Shown: positions 8,048 through 17,421 of the stretch, piece by piece
Numbering within the stretch: position 1 is the first letter of the stretch
Layout: every line of letters starts with the position of its first letter
From: CAYQQJ01 sp964419935
Lineage (GTDB): Bacteria; Pseudomonadota; Gammaproteobacteria; Pseudomonadales; Cellvibrionaceae
Length of the DNA: 64,000 nucleotides
Assembly (NCBI GenBank): GCA_964419935.1
Contig: CAYQQJ010000019.1
Location: 1-64,000, forward strand
Direction: 5' to 3'
The notes under the pieces: generated by a model
Databases searched by the model: none
What the model was told of the DNA's origin: nothing
The model's input: the letters and a program-made list of their open reading frames with translations, nothing else
Program-made: the position numbers and the translations under genes

Positions 8048-9129
8048 TGCTTGTATGGCTCGCGGAATATCTACAGCAGTATATCAGTGGCTTCGCAGTA
8101 GTTCAGTATCTGACGCTGCGCGGCATTCTCGGCATTATGACAGCTCTGGGGATTTCCTTGCTGATGGGTCCCTGGTTTATTCGTAAGTTGAATCAACTGC
8201 AGATTGGCCAGTCGATTCGCGATGACGGCCCTCAGTCCCACCTGAGCAAATCCGGAACACCGACTATGGGCGGTGCGCTGCTGCTGTTCGGCATTGTAAT
8301 CAGTACCCTGTTGTGGGCAGATTTGTCGAATCGCTACGTCTGGGCGGTGTTGTTCGTTACCGTTGGCTACGGCATTGTGGGCTGGGTTGACGATTACCGA
8401 AAGGTGCTGAAGAAAAATTCAAAAGGTCTGCCGGCCAAATGGAAATATTTCTGGCAGTCGATCATTGCGTTTGCCGTTGCGGTTGCGCTGTTTTCCTTTT
8501 CCACAACCCCGGCGGAAACACAATTATTTGTGCCCTTTTTCAAAACTGTCGCACTGGAACTGGGAATCTTCTACATCGTCATTACGTATTTCGTGGTGGT
8601 GGGAACCAGCAATGCGGTCAATCTTACAGATGGCCTGGACGGTTTGGCGATCATGCCGACAGTCATGGTCGGCTCCGCGCTGGGGATTATCGCCTATCTT
8701 GCCGGTCACGCGGATTTTGCCAGCTATTTACATATTGCATACATTCCCGGGGCGGGAGAGCTTGTCATTTTCTGCGGCGCACTTGCCGGTGCGGGGCTTG
8801 GCTTTCTCTGGTTCAACACTTATCCCGCTCAGGTATTTATGGGCGATGTGGGCGCGTTGGCGCTGGGTGGTGCGCTGGGGATGATTGCGGTCCTGGTGCG
8901 ACACGAAATTGTGTTTTTTATCATGTCCGGCGTTTTTGTAATGGAAACGGTGTCGGTCATCCTCCAGGTGGCGTCGTTCAAGTTGACCGGCCGACGTATA
9001 TTCCGCATGGCGCCCTTGCATCATCACTTTGAACTGAAAGGCTGGCCGGAGCCACGGGTGATTGTGCGGTTCTGGATAATCACGGTGATGCTGGTGTTGT
9101 TTGGGTTGGCAACTTTGAAACTGCGGTAA
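8047..9129 (+). CDS. mraY: phospho-MurNAc-pentapeptide translocase MraY
   Basis: MraY transfers phospho-MurNAc-pentapeptide to undecaprenyl phosphate, giving lipid I at the inner face of the membrane. ATG 8047 gives MLVWLAEYLQQY, close to E. coli MLVWLAEHL, and GGAG lies about 10 nt upstream; a longer upstream frame runs inside murF and is discarded. Signature segments are present: the magnesium-binding DDYRK, NAVNLTDGLDGLAI, FMGDVGALALGG and APLHHHFELKGWPE. About ten hydrophobic membrane helices can be seen, and the length of 360 aa is standard. The start shares one base with the murF stop, suggesting coupled translation. Confidence 0.97.
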   Translation: MLVWLAEYLQQYISGFAVVQYLTLRGILGIMTALGISLLMGPWFIRKLNQLQIGQSIRDDGPQSHLSKSGTPTMGGALLLFGIVISTLLWADLSNRYVWAVLFVTVGYGIVGWVDDYRKVLKKNSKGLPAKWKYFWQSIIAFAVAVALFSFSTTPAETQLFVPFFKTVALELGIFYIVITYFVVVGTSNAVNLTDGLDGLAIMPTVMVGSALGIIAYLAGHADFASYLHIAYIPGAGELVIFCGALAGAGLGFLWFNTYPAQVFMGDVGALALGGALGMIAVLVRHEIVFFIMSGVFVMETVSVILQVASFKLTGRRIFRMAPLHHHFELKGWPEPRVIVRFWIITVMLVLFGLATLKLR

Positions 9130-9204
9130 CCGAACCAGGACTGAATTGATTTAATCGAGTTTGTAACGAATCGAACTGAACGAGCAAAAAGCGAAGCATT
9201 TTAA

Positions 9205-10557
9205 ATGTCTGAACTGATAGCAAGCAGCAATAATACGATAATCGTTGGCCTCGGTGTCAGCGGGTTGTCGGTTGCGCGCTATCTGCAGAAACTGGGGCGG
9301 CCGTTTGTTGTTGCCGACAGCCGCGAGCAGCCGCCGATGTTGGATCAGTTCAGACAGGAATGCCCGAATGTTCGACTTTACCTCGGCGCATTTGAGAGCG
9401 ATCAATTCCTCAATGCAAGTCAGCTGATTGTCAGTCCGGGGCTATCCCGTGCTGAACCGGCCATTGCTGCCGCCTCTGCCGCTGGTGTTGAAGTGATCGG
9501 CGATATTGAACTGTTTGCGCGGGTGGCGCAGGCGCCCATCATCGCGATTACCGGTTCGAATGGTAAAACAACTGTCACTTCCCTGGTGGGTGCTATGGCG
9601 AGGACCGCGGGTATCAACGTGCGGGTTGGTGGAAACATCGGAACGCCAGCGCTTGATTTGCTGAGTGACGATGCCGAGCTATATGTACTGGAATTATCCA
9701 GCTTTCAGCTTGAAACCACCAACAGCCTAGGTGCCCAGGTTGCCACAGTGCTGAACGTGACCGCGGATCATATGGATCGCTACCCGAGCATGGCTCATTA
9801 CCATTTGGCGAAGCAGCGAATTTATTTTGGAGCCAAAGCGGTTGTGGCGAACAGGAAGGATGCACTGACCCGTCCGCCGGTCGCGGACCAGGTGCCGCAA
9901 CGCACGTTTGGGCTCAATGAGCCAGACCTGAAAGATTACGGCCTGCGCCGTGACGGTGAGTTGACATATCTGGCCCAGGGTTTGAAAAACCTGCTGCCCG
10001 TGGACGCCTTGAAAATCAAAGGTCGGCACAACGTTGCCAACGCGCTGGCGGCTTTGGCGTTGGGTGAAGCCGCAGGTATCGATCAGTCGGCCATGCTGGA
10101 ATGTCTGCAGGATTTTTCCGGCTTACCACACCGCTGTGAAACGGTCGCTGTTCGCAATGGAGTTACCTTCATTAACGATTCCAAGGCGACCAATGTTGGC
10201 GCCACCATTGCTGCCCTGGACGGGTTGGTTGCGGAAGGTGGTAAGAATATCGTGTTGATCGCCGGCGGCGACGGCAAAGGTGCAGATTTCTCGCCATTGA
10301 AAGCGCCGTTGCAGAATACACTCAAAGGCTTGGTTGTTCTTGGCAGAGACGGCACATGCATTGCCGCCCTCGTGGAAGGTCAGATACCGGTGAGTCCGGC
10401 CAAAACAATGGCGGAAGCTGTAGAGCATGCGGTAGAAATGGCTGACGCCGGCGATCTGGTTTTATTGTCACCGGCCTGTGCCAGCCTGGATATGTTCACC
10501 AACTACGAAGACCGTGGTCGCCAGTTTGCGAAAGCGGTGGAGGGGCTCGCATCATGA
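9205..10557 (+). CDS. murD: UDP-MurNAc-L-Ala:D-Glu ligase MurD
   Basis: MurD adds D-glutamate to UDP-MurNAc-L-alanine. The N-terminal Rossmann-like motif IIVGLGVSGLSVARYL begins near residue 12, the ATP loop TGSNGKTT is at 116-123, and INDSKATNVGATIAAL and LLSPACASLDMFTNYEDRG mark the C-terminal domain. It follows mraY after 75 bases, the largest gap in this part of the cluster; I see no clear promoter in it. The ribosome site before ATG 9205 is weak (GCGAAGC). The stop overlaps the ftsW ATG by 4 bases. Confidence 0.97.
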   Translation: MSELIASSNNTIIVGLGVSGLSVARYLQKLGRPFVVADSREQPPMLDQFRQECPNVRLYLGAFESDQFLNASQLIVSPGLSRAEPAIAAASAAGVEVIGDIELFARVAQAPIIAITGSNGKTTVTSLVGAMARTAGINVRVGGNIGTPALDLLSDDAELYVLELSSFQLETTNSLGAQVATVLNVTADHMDRYPSMAHYHLAKQRIYFGAKAVVANRKDALTRPPVADQVPQRTFGLNEPDLKDYGLRRDGELTYLAQGLKNLLPVDALKIKGRHNVANALAALALGEAAGIDQSAMLECLQDFSGLPHRCETVAVRNGVTFINDSKATNVGATIAALDGLVAEGGKNIVLIAGGDGKGADFSPLKAPLQNTLKGLVVLGRDGTCIAALVEGQIPVSPAKTMAEAVEHAVEMADAGDLVLLSPACASLDMFTNYEDRGRQFAKAVEGLAS

Positions 10558-11696
10558 AAGCTGTTGCGCTCCCTCCGTCGGCCCAAGCGGCAACTCACTA
10601 TGCGTTGTGGGTCTTGCCGTTGATTGTGCTGGGCCTGATCAGTTTCGGGTTGGTCATGGTGACGTCAGCGTCCATCGATTTTGCGGCGGAGAATTATGGC
10701 GACGCCTGGTTTTTTGCCAAGCGCCATGGCATCTACCTGGTGATTGCTGCAGCGTCTTGCACTGTATTGGCTGCTGTGCCGAGCGCAATGTGGCAACGCT
10801 ATGCGCCTGCTTTTTTGGTGTTGGGGTTTGTGTTGCTGGTGATTGTGTTAATTCCGGGCGTTGGTCGAAGTGTTAACGGCAGTCAGCGCTGGTTGAGTCT
10901 GGGGCCGATTTCGGTGCAGGTGTCCGAGATAACCAAATTCTGCATGATTCTGTTTTTCGGCAGCTTCCTTGCCCGCAAGCAAGACAAAATCGCCGCAGGC
11001 TGGAGCGTGTTTGCAATCATGATTGGGTTGATGGGCGCCGCATCTTTATTACTGTTGATGCAACCGGACTTCGGCAGTGCGGTGGTTCTTTGTCTGACTT
11101 GCGGCGCCATGATGTTCGTCGGCGGTGTGCGTCTGTTCCGCTTTCTGGTGTTGGCAGCCATCGGCTTGGCGGGTTTGTCCGCAGTTGCGGTGCTTTCGCC
11201 TTATCGCTGGCAGCGTCTGGTGACCTTTCTGGATCCCTGGTCGGATCAGTTCTCCAGTGGCTATCAGTTGGTGCAATCGCTTATTGCGTTTGGGCGCGGC
11301 GAATGGTTTGGAATGGGTTTGGGTAACAGTATTCAAAAACTTTTTTTCTTGCCTGAAGCTCACACGGATTTTGTTTTCGCAATAATTGCCGAAGAATTGG
11401 GCCTGGTGGGTGCGGTGGCCTTGATCAGTGCATTTATCCTGTTGGTTTATAAGATCTACGCAATCTCCCGCCGCGCCAGCGAGCAAGGCAACTTGTTTAT
11501 CAGTTTTGTCTGCTTTGGTGTCGCCATCATGCTGGCCGGTCAGGCATTCATCAATATGGGCGTAGCCGCAGGACTGTTACCCACCAAAGGACTTACCTTA
11601 CCGTTGATAAGTTATGGTGGCAGTAGCCTGGTGGTTACCTGCGCGTTGTTGACCTTGGTCATCCGAATGGATTGGGAGCTGCGGCGCGATGAATAA
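10554..11696 (+). CDS. ftsW: septal glycosyltransferase FtsW (SEDS family)
   Basis: FtsW polymerises lipid II into glycan strands at the septum, working with FtsI. It is an integral membrane protein with about ten hydrophobic helices. Family motifs include VMVTSASIDFA near the start, VNGSQRWLSLGPISVQVSE, LLMQPDFGSAVV, the loop PYRWQRLVTFLDPWSDQFSSGYQ, LPEAHTDFVFAIIAEELG, and GLTLPLISYGGSS near the end. Length is 380 aa, a little shorter than the E. coli protein because the cytoplasmic N-terminus is short. ATGA overlap with murD and 8-nt overlap with murG indicate translational coupling. Confidence 0.96.
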   Translation: MKAVALPPSAQAATHYALWVLPLIVLGLISFGLVMVTSASIDFAAENYGDAWFFAKRHGIYLVIAAASCTVLAAVPSAMWQRYAPAFLVLGFVLLVIVLIPGVGRSVNGSQRWLSLGPISVQVSEITKFCMILFFGSFLARKQDKIAAGWSVFAIMIGLMGAASLLLLMQPDFGSAVVLCLTCGAMMFVGGVRLFRFLVLAAIGLAGLSAVAVLSPYRWQRLVTFLDPWSDQFSSGYQLVQSLIAFGRGEWFGMGLGNSIQKLFFLPEAHTDFVFAIIAEELGLVGAVALISAFILLVYKIYAISRRASEQGNLFISFVCFGVAIMLAGQAFINMGVAAGLLPTKGLTLPLISYGGSSLVVTCALLTLVIRMDWELRRDE

Positions 11697-12771
11697 CACC
11701 CAACCAATTACAGCATTGATTATGGCCGGCGGCACTGGTGGACACGTGTTCCCTGCGCTGGCTCTGGCGCAGGAGCTGAGTAATCAGGGGCACACCGTGG
11801 AATGGTTGGGCACAGCTCGTGGCATTGAATCCCGGTTGGTGCCGGCAGCGGGCTACCCACTGCACACTTTGGCGATTGGTGGTTTGCGGGGGCATGGTTT
11901 AAGTACAAAACTCGCGGCTCCCTGGCGCGTAGCCAGAGCCGTTTGGCAGGCAGCAAAAGTTATCGTCAAGGTAAAACCCCAGGTGGTTGTGGGTCTTGGC
12001 GGTTTTGCTGCAGGTCCGGGTGGAATTGCGGCGCGGTTACTGAGAAAACCTCTGGTGATTCACGAACAAAATGCCATTGCCGGGACCACCAACAAAATTC
12101 TTGCGCGGGTGGCGAACAAAACGCTGGTGGCATTCCCGAACGCGTTGGCGAACAGTCAATGTATCGGAAACCCCGTGCGGGAGGCTATTGAAGCCGTGCC
12201 GACGCCCGCAGCACGTTTTGCTGACCGCACTGCGCCGCTAAGGCTGTTGGTATTGGGCGGCAGCCTGGGTGCCGTTGCAATCAACAAAGTGGTGCCTGCT
12301 GCGTTGCGCGCAATGCCGGAAGAACTTCGCCCGCAGGTGCGACACCAAACCGGTGAAAAGCATATTACCGACACGCTGGCATTTTATCGCGAGGCAAAAG
12401 TTAACGCGGACGTTATTGCGTTTATTGATGACATGGCTGAAGCACTCGGTTGGGCTGACCTGATTGTTTGTCGTGCCGGTGCACTGACAGTTGCTGAACT
12501 TGCCGCCGTGGGTGTTGCCTCGGTACTGGTACCGTTTCCGTTTGCGATTGATGATCATCAAACGGCAAATGCACGATTTTTGGAAGGCGCGGGTGCTGCC
12601 ATTGTAAAACAACAACATGAGTTGACAGACGACGTGCTGCGGCAACTGCTCACGGCGCTTTTGGCGGACAGAACAAAACTCTTAGCCATGGCCGAGGCTG
12701 CACGCACACTTGCTGTGCCCCGTTCGGCTCGAATATTTGCAGAAATTTGTCTGGAGCAGGCCCATGGCTGA
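11689..12771 (+). CDS. murG: lipid II synthase MurG
   Basis: MurG adds GlcNAc to lipid I on the cytoplasmic face of the membrane, giving lipid II. The acceptor-side glycine loop GGTGGHVFPALALA lies at the N-terminus, followed by VVGLGGFAAGPGG and HEQNAIAGTTNKILA. The C-terminal nucleotide-sugar half has LVLGGSLGA, CRAGALTVAELAAVGV and PFPFAIDDHQTANARFL. At 360 aa it has the family length. It overlaps ftsW by 8 bases and murC by 8 bases. Confidence 0.97.
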   Translation: MNNTQPITALIMAGGTGGHVFPALALAQELSNQGHTVEWLGTARGIESRLVPAAGYPLHTLAIGGLRGHGLSTKLAAPWRVARAVWQAAKVIVKVKPQVVVGLGGFAAGPGGIAARLLRKPLVIHEQNAIAGTTNKILARVANKTLVAFPNALANSQCIGNPVREAIEAVPTPAARFADRTAPLRLLVLGGSLGAVAINKVVPAALRAMPEELRPQVRHQTGEKHITDTLAFYREAKVNADVIAFIDDMAEALGWADLIVCRAGALTVAELAAVGVASVLVPFPFAIDDHQTANARFLEGAGAAIVKQQHELTDDVLRQLLTALLADRTKLLAMAEAARTLAVPRSARIFAEICLEQAHG

Positions 12772-14188
12772 TGCGGAAATTTATCATATTCCTGAGATGC
12801 GTCGAATCCGACGCATACATTTCGTCGGCATCGGTGGCGCGGGCATGTCGGGTATTGCGGAAGTTCTGCTTAATCAGGGCTACGACGTATCCGGCTCGGA
12901 TTTGCGTGAGTCTCCCGCGACCCGACGGCTCACCGGGCTGGGTGCCAAATTGTTTCTTGGGCATCATCCTGAGAACATTGTGAACTCAGATGTTGTTGTT
13001 GTTTCCAGTGCAGTTATTGACAGCAATCCTGAGCTGGTCAGCGCACGGGATCTGAGAATCCCGATCATACGTCGCGCAGAAATGCTGGGCGAATTAATGC
13101 GCTATAGACATGGCATTGCTGTAGCGGGTACTCACGGGAAAACCACAACGACCAGTCTGATTGCCAGCATTCTGGCTGCGGCGGATCAGGACCCCACATT
13201 TGTTATTGGTGGACTGCTCAACAGCGCGGGTTGTAATGCGCGTCTGGGTGAAGGCCGGTATCTGGTCGCGGAGGCAGACGAGAGCGATGCGTCCTTTATG
13301 CATCTGCAACCCATGGTTGCAGTGATAACGAATATCGACGCGGATCACATGGATACCTACGGTGGTGATTTTTCCAAACTGACTCAGACATTTGTAGAGT
13401 TTCTGCACAATCTCCCGTTCTACGGACAGGCGGTATTGTGCAGCGACGATGCCAATGTGGCGAGCATCATTCCCCAGATATCCCGCTCGGTAATCACCTA
13501 CGGATTTGGCGAAGAATGCGACTTTCGCGCCTACGACGTGCAACAGCATACGAACACTTTGCGCTTCAAGGTTGCGCGACCCAACAAGCCCGAGCCGTTG
13601 GAAATTTTTCTGAACCTGCCGGGCCGACATAACGTACTCAATGCGACTGCAGCCATTGCCGTTGTGACTGATGAAGGTGTGGATGACGATGCAATAAAAA
13701 AAGGGCTGGCCAATTTTCTCGGCGTCGGTCGTCGTTTCCAAATGTACGGCGAATTCAGTGTGGGGGAAGGTCATCCGGTAATGCTGGTTGACGACTATGG
13801 ACATCATCCCCGTGAAGTGGCCGCCACCATTCAGGCCGTGCGAGACGGGTGGCCGGATCGTCGGCTGGTAATGGTTTATCAACCCCATAGATACACACGC
13901 ACGCGGGATCTTTACGAGGATTTTGTTGATGTTCTGTCCAGTGTGGATCAGCTGATACTGCTGGAAGTTTACGGGGCAGGTGAAGACCCCATAGCGGGTG
14001 CAGATGGCCGGCACCTGAGCCGCAGTATTCGCAACCGCGCGGTAATCGATCCGATTTTTGTTGAAGGCATTGAAGCGGTACCCGCAGTCATACGTGACAT
14101 AGTTCAGCCGGGTGACATTGTTATTACGCAGGGTGCCGGGAACATTGGCACCCTTGCAGCCGAACTGGCCAAGCGCCAGCTTCGTTAA
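12764..14188 (+). CDS. murC: UDP-MurNAc:L-alanine ligase MurC
   Basis: MurC adds the first amino acid, L-alanine, to UDP-MurNAc. ATG 12764 was chosen because AGG lies just upstream (CTGGAGCAGGCCC) and MADAEIYHIPEMRRIRRIHF is a normal family start; a longer frame begins inside murG. Motifs are the N-terminal FVGIGGAGMSGIAEVL, the ATP loop GTHGKTTT at residues 122-129, EADESDASF, and YQPHRYTRTRDLYEDF in the C-terminal domain. Length is 474 aa. The gene overlaps murG by 8 bases and is followed by ddlB after 14 bases. Confidence 0.97.
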   Translation: MADAEIYHIPEMRRIRRIHFVGIGGAGMSGIAEVLLNQGYDVSGSDLRESPATRRLTGLGAKLFLGHHPENIVNSDVVVVSSAVIDSNPELVSARDLRIPIIRRAEMLGELMRYRHGIAVAGTHGKTTTTSLIASILAAADQDPTFVIGGLLNSAGCNARLGEGRYLVAEADESDASFMHLQPMVAVITNIDADHMDTYGGDFSKLTQTFVEFLHNLPFYGQAVLCSDDANVASIIPQISRSVITYGFGEECDFRAYDVQQHTNTLRFKVARPNKPEPLEIFLNLPGRHNVLNATAAIAVVTDEGVDDDAIKKGLANFLGVGRRFQMYGEFSVGEGHPVMLVDDYGHHPREVAATIQAVRDGWPDRRLVMVYQPHRYTRTRDLYEDFVDVLSSVDQLILLEVYGAGEDPIAGADGRHLSRSIRNRAVIDPIFVEGIEAVPAVIRDIVQPGDIVITQGAGNIGTLAAELAKRQLR

Positions 14189-14202
14189 TTGAGCGACACG
14201 AT

Positions 14203-15165
14203 ATGAATACGCCAAACCTGAAATTCGATGCACAGATCGCTGGCCGTCTGGGACGGATGGCCGTGCTGTATGGTGGACTTTCCGCAGAGCGGGAAATTTC
14301 TTTGCAAAGTGGGCAGGCCGTTCTGCAAGCGCTGCTGAACGCCGGTGTTGATGCAGTGGGTATCGATATTGGGAAAGAAGCGGTACAGCAGCTGGAGCAG
14401 GAAAAATTGGACAGTGTGTTTATCGCGTTGCACGGTGCCGGTGGGGAAGACGGCACCATGCAGGCACTGTTGGAATTCCTGCACCTGCCCTACACCGGTA
14501 GCGGCGTGATGGCGTCGGCTTTATGCATGGATAAGGTACGCACCAAATATTTGTGGCAGGGCGTGGGTATTCCAACACCGGAGTTCATGGTGCTGGATGC
14601 GCAATGCGATTGGGAGGCTAGTTTACAAAAATTGGGTGGAACGGCATTTGTTAAACCGGTACATGAAGGGTCGAGCATCGGTATGGCCATTGCGTCCAGC
14701 GCAGAAGAATTGCAGCAGGCATTTCTAAAGGCGTCACAGTACGACCAGGCGGTTATGGCGGAGCGGTGCATACGCGGAGGGGAGTATACCGTTGCTATTC
14801 TGAACGGCGTCGCCTTGCCGCCAATTAAGCTGGAAACAGACCACGTGTTTTATGATTACGACGCGAAATACGTGGCGGAAGATACCCGTTATCTATGTCC
14901 CTGTGGGCTCTCGGAAGAAAAGGATGCCGAACTTCGTTCACTGGCGTTGAAGGCTTTCAAATTGATCGGTTGCCGGGGCTGGGGCCGCGTTGATGTGATG
15001 GCCGATGCACAGGGTAATTTCCATTTGCTGGAAGTTAACACAATTCCGGGTATGACCAGCCACAGCCTGGTGCCCATGGCTGCAAAAGCGGCGGGTCTGG
15101 ATTTTGATGAACTGGTGTTGACCATTGCGGGGCAGGCAATTCCGCAGAAAGGCGGGGCTTCTTGA
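14203..15165 (+). CDS. ddlB: D-alanine--D-alanine ligase B
   Basis: Ddl makes the D-Ala-D-Ala dipeptide that MurF uses. ATP-grasp features are visible: LYGGLSAEREISLQSG near the N-terminus, ALHGAGGEDGTMQALLE, the family motif PYTGSGVMASALCMDK, KPVHEGSSIGM, and the metal-binding end WGRVDVMADAQGNFHLLEVNTIPGM split around residues 270-295. The YTGSG motif indicates D-Ala rather than D-lactate or D-Ser specificity. The protein is 320 aa and sits in the usual dcw position between murC and ftsQ. Confidence 0.97.
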   Translation: MNTPNLKFDAQIAGRLGRMAVLYGGLSAEREISLQSGQAVLQALLNAGVDAVGIDIGKEAVQQLEQEKLDSVFIALHGAGGEDGTMQALLEFLHLPYTGSGVMASALCMDKVRTKYLWQGVGIPTPEFMVLDAQCDWEASLQKLGGTAFVKPVHEGSSIGMAIASSAEELQQAFLKASQYDQAVMAERCIRGGEYTVAILNGVALPPIKLETDHVFYDYDAKYVAEDTRYLCPCGLSEEKDAELRSLALKAFKLIGCRGWGRVDVMADAQGNFHLLEVNTIPGMTSHSLVPMAAKAAGLDFDELVLTIAGQAIPQKGGAS

Positions 15166-15195
15166 AATGAGAATCCGTGACATGAGGTCCGTGAA

Positions 15196-16035
15196 ATGAG
15201 CAATGCTCCACGTGCTAAAACTTATCGACCCCGCCCTGCGCGCTCCGGTGCTGGCGGCGCGAGTCGAAAAGTGCAGGCGCCGAGTAACCGCAAATTGCGT
15301 GGCGCGCTTATCAAGTCGCTGTCAGCGGTGATGGCGGTTGCCTTGGTGGTGGGTTTGATCCTGGTAATGGAGCCCATGGCTTATTTGAAGCAGGTGACAA
15401 ATCGACCGATCGCGAGCATCGCCATTAAGGGGCAGTTTCGCTATCTGTCACAACAGAAAGTTCAGGCTATGGTTGCCGAGCGCGTTGCAGACACATTTTT
15501 GCAGCTGGATATGCACGAGCTCAAGGCGGCTATGGAGCAAAACCCCTGGATAGATTCCGTGGCCATATCGCGGCACTGGCCCGATAGCCTGGTGGTGACG
15601 GTTAATGAGCAACAGCCCATTGCACGCTGGGGTGATGACGCTTTCATGAATATGCGCGGTGACATCATAGAGGTTGCGGACAACCGCATTCTTGAGCATT
15701 TACCCATGCTCCATGGCGGTAAGCATTACGCACAGGATGTTATGCAAAAGTATGTGCAGATCACCCGTTTGTTGTCGCCGGCTGAGTTGGAATTGCGTGA
15801 GGTTAATCTGGATGAGACCTTATCCTGGACGCTGCAATTGCAGAACGGCATCGTCATCCGCGTGGGACGCGAGCATGTTTTTGAGAAACTTCAACGTTTG
15901 CTGGCGGTGTTCCCACGAGAACTTGCCGCCAAGGCGGAACGCGTCGAGAGCATTGATTTACGTTACAGCGACGGCTTCGCTGTGAGTTGGAAACAAAAAG
16001 GGTTAGAACAGTTGGCGATGGCAGATGGAAAATAA
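15196..16035 (+). CDS. ftsQ: cell division protein FtsQ
   Basis: FtsQ is a bitopic protein that bridges early and late division proteins through FtsB and FtsL. The sequence shows a basic cytoplasmic tail of about 35 residues, one membrane span (about residues 40-58, SLSAVMAVALVVGLILVM), a POTRA domain starting RPIASIAIKGQFRYLSQQ, and the FtsQ domain with NPWIDSVAISRHWPDSLVV and YSDGFAVSWK near the end. It begins 30 bases after ddlB and is followed after 31 bases by ftsA. Confidence 0.95.
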   Translation: MSNAPRAKTYRPRPARSGAGGASRKVQAPSNRKLRGALIKSLSAVMAVALVVGLILVMEPMAYLKQVTNRPIASIAIKGQFRYLSQQKVQAMVAERVADTFLQLDMHELKAAMEQNPWIDSVAISRHWPDSLVVTVNEQQPIARWGDDAFMNMRGDIIEVADNRILEHLPMLHGGKHYAQDVMQKYVQITRLLSPAELELREVNLDETLSWTLQLQNGIVIRVGREHVFEKLQRLLAVFPRELAAKAERVESIDLRYSDGFAVSWKQKGLEQLAMADGK

Positions 16036-16066
16036 AATGTCTTACACAATTAGCGGGGTGAAGTGA

Positions 16067-17299
16067 ATGGCTTATTCAAGCGAAGGCAAAATGATTGTTG
16101 GCTTGGATATTGGCACTTCCAAGGTTGTGGCCATAGTTGGAGAAGTGTCTCCGGAGGGCGAGCTCTCCGTCGTGGGCCTGGGTTCCCATCGCTCCAACGG
16201 GCTGAAAAAAGGCGTTGTGGTCAATATCGAATCCACCGTGCAATCCATTCAACGCGCTGTTGAAGAAGCGGAGTTGATGGCGGGCTGCCAGATACATTCT
16301 GTGTATGCGGGCATTGCGGGTAGCCATATTCGCAGTCTTAACTCTCACGGCATTGTTGCAATCAAGGATCGTGAAGTCTTCTCCCAGGACCTGGAGCGGG
16401 TCATTGATGCGGCCCAGGCAGTGGCTATTCCTGCGGACCAGAGAATTCTTCATATCCTGCCACAGGAATATCTCATTGATGAGCAGGAAGGGGTGAAGGA
16501 GCCGCTGGGGATGTCTGGCGTGCGACTGGAAGCCAAAGTTCATCTAGTGACCTGTGCCGTTAATGCCGCGCAAAATATTGAAAAGTGCATTCGTCGCTGC
16601 GGCCTTGAGGTGGAAGATATTATTCTGGAGCAGCTGGCGTCGAGCTATTCGGTACTGACCGAAGATGAAAAAGAGCTCGGAGTATGTTTGGTCGATATCG
16701 GCGGAGGCACAACGGATATCGCCATATTTACTGAAGGTGCCATTCGCCATACCGGTGTGATTCCGATTGCCGGTGATCAGGTGACCAATGACATTGCCAT
16801 GGCTTTGCGTACACCGACCCAGTACGCCGAGGAAATAAAAATCAAATACGCCTGTGCGCTGGCCAAGCTTACCGGTGTGGAGGAAACCATTAAAGTGCCC
16901 AGCGTGGGTGACCGTCCCGCGCGAGATTTGTCGCGGCAGGCGTTGGCTGAAGTGGTGGAACCGCGCTACGACGAGCTCTTTACGCTGGTGCAGGCGGAAT
17001 TGCGCCGTAGCGGTTTCGAAGACATGGTGGCCGCAGGCATCGTATTGACAGGTGGCACGTCGAAAATGGAGGGCGTGATTGAGTTGGCGGAAGAGATTTT
17101 TCACATGCCGGTGCGCCTTGGTTCGCCGCACAATGTGCGCGGCCTGAAAGACATCGTGAGCAACCCGATCTACTCCACTGGTGTCGGGCTGTTGCTGTAC
17201 GGCATTAAACAGCAGCAGGGCTCCGATAGCGCGCGCAGAACCGATAAAGACGAAAATTCATGGGGACGGGTAAAGACCTGGTTCCAGAAAAATTTCTAG
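16067..17299 (+). CDS. ftsA: cell division protein FtsA
   Basis: FtsA is the actin-like protein that ties FtsZ filaments to the membrane and recruits later division proteins. The nucleotide-binding phosphate 1 loop reads VGLDIGTSKVVAIVGE. The SHS2 insertion (AGSHIRSLNSHGIVAI) is present, as is the second phosphate loop VDIGGGTTDIAIF. The last residues (WGRVKTWFQKNF) form the amphipathic membrane-targeting helix. At 410 aa the protein has the usual length. It starts 31 bases after ftsQ and lies 122 bases before ftsZ. Confidence 0.97.
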   Translation: MAYSSEGKMIVGLDIGTSKVVAIVGEVSPEGELSVVGLGSHRSNGLKKGVVVNIESTVQSIQRAVEEAELMAGCQIHSVYAGIAGSHIRSLNSHGIVAIKDREVFSQDLERVIDAAQAVAIPADQRILHILPQEYLIDEQEGVKEPLGMSGVRLEAKVHLVTCAVNAAQNIEKCIRRCGLEVEDIILEQLASSYSVLTEDEKELGVCLVDIGGGTTDIAIFTEGAIRHTGVIPIAGDQVTNDIAMALRTPTQYAEEIKIKYACALAKLTGVEETIKVPSVGDRPARDLSRQALAEVVEPRYDELFTLVQAELRRSGFEDMVAAGIVLTGGTSKMEGVIELAEEIFHMPVRLGSPHNVRGLKDIVSNPIYSTGVGLLLYGIKQQQGSDSARRTDKDENSWGRVKTWFQKNF

Positions 17300-17421
17300 A
17301 TGAGAAAACACAGCAGGTTTCACAATTAGGAACCAAAAGACTTTTAGCGACTACTTTTAATTTTTGACAAACACTTTTTACTACCAAGTTTTCAATTTTT
17401 CAGGGGAAAGAGGGAAATATT

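Noticed and set aside
13094..14233. 379-codon minus-strand frame opposite murC
   Set aside because: murC is complete on the plus strand; the opposite frame has no recognisable domain.
17364..17396. TTGACA in the ftsA-ftsZ spacer as an ftsZ promoter
   Set aside because: The -35 box is perfect, but no acceptable -10 box lies 15-19 bases after it; the nearest TTCAAT is 21 bases away.
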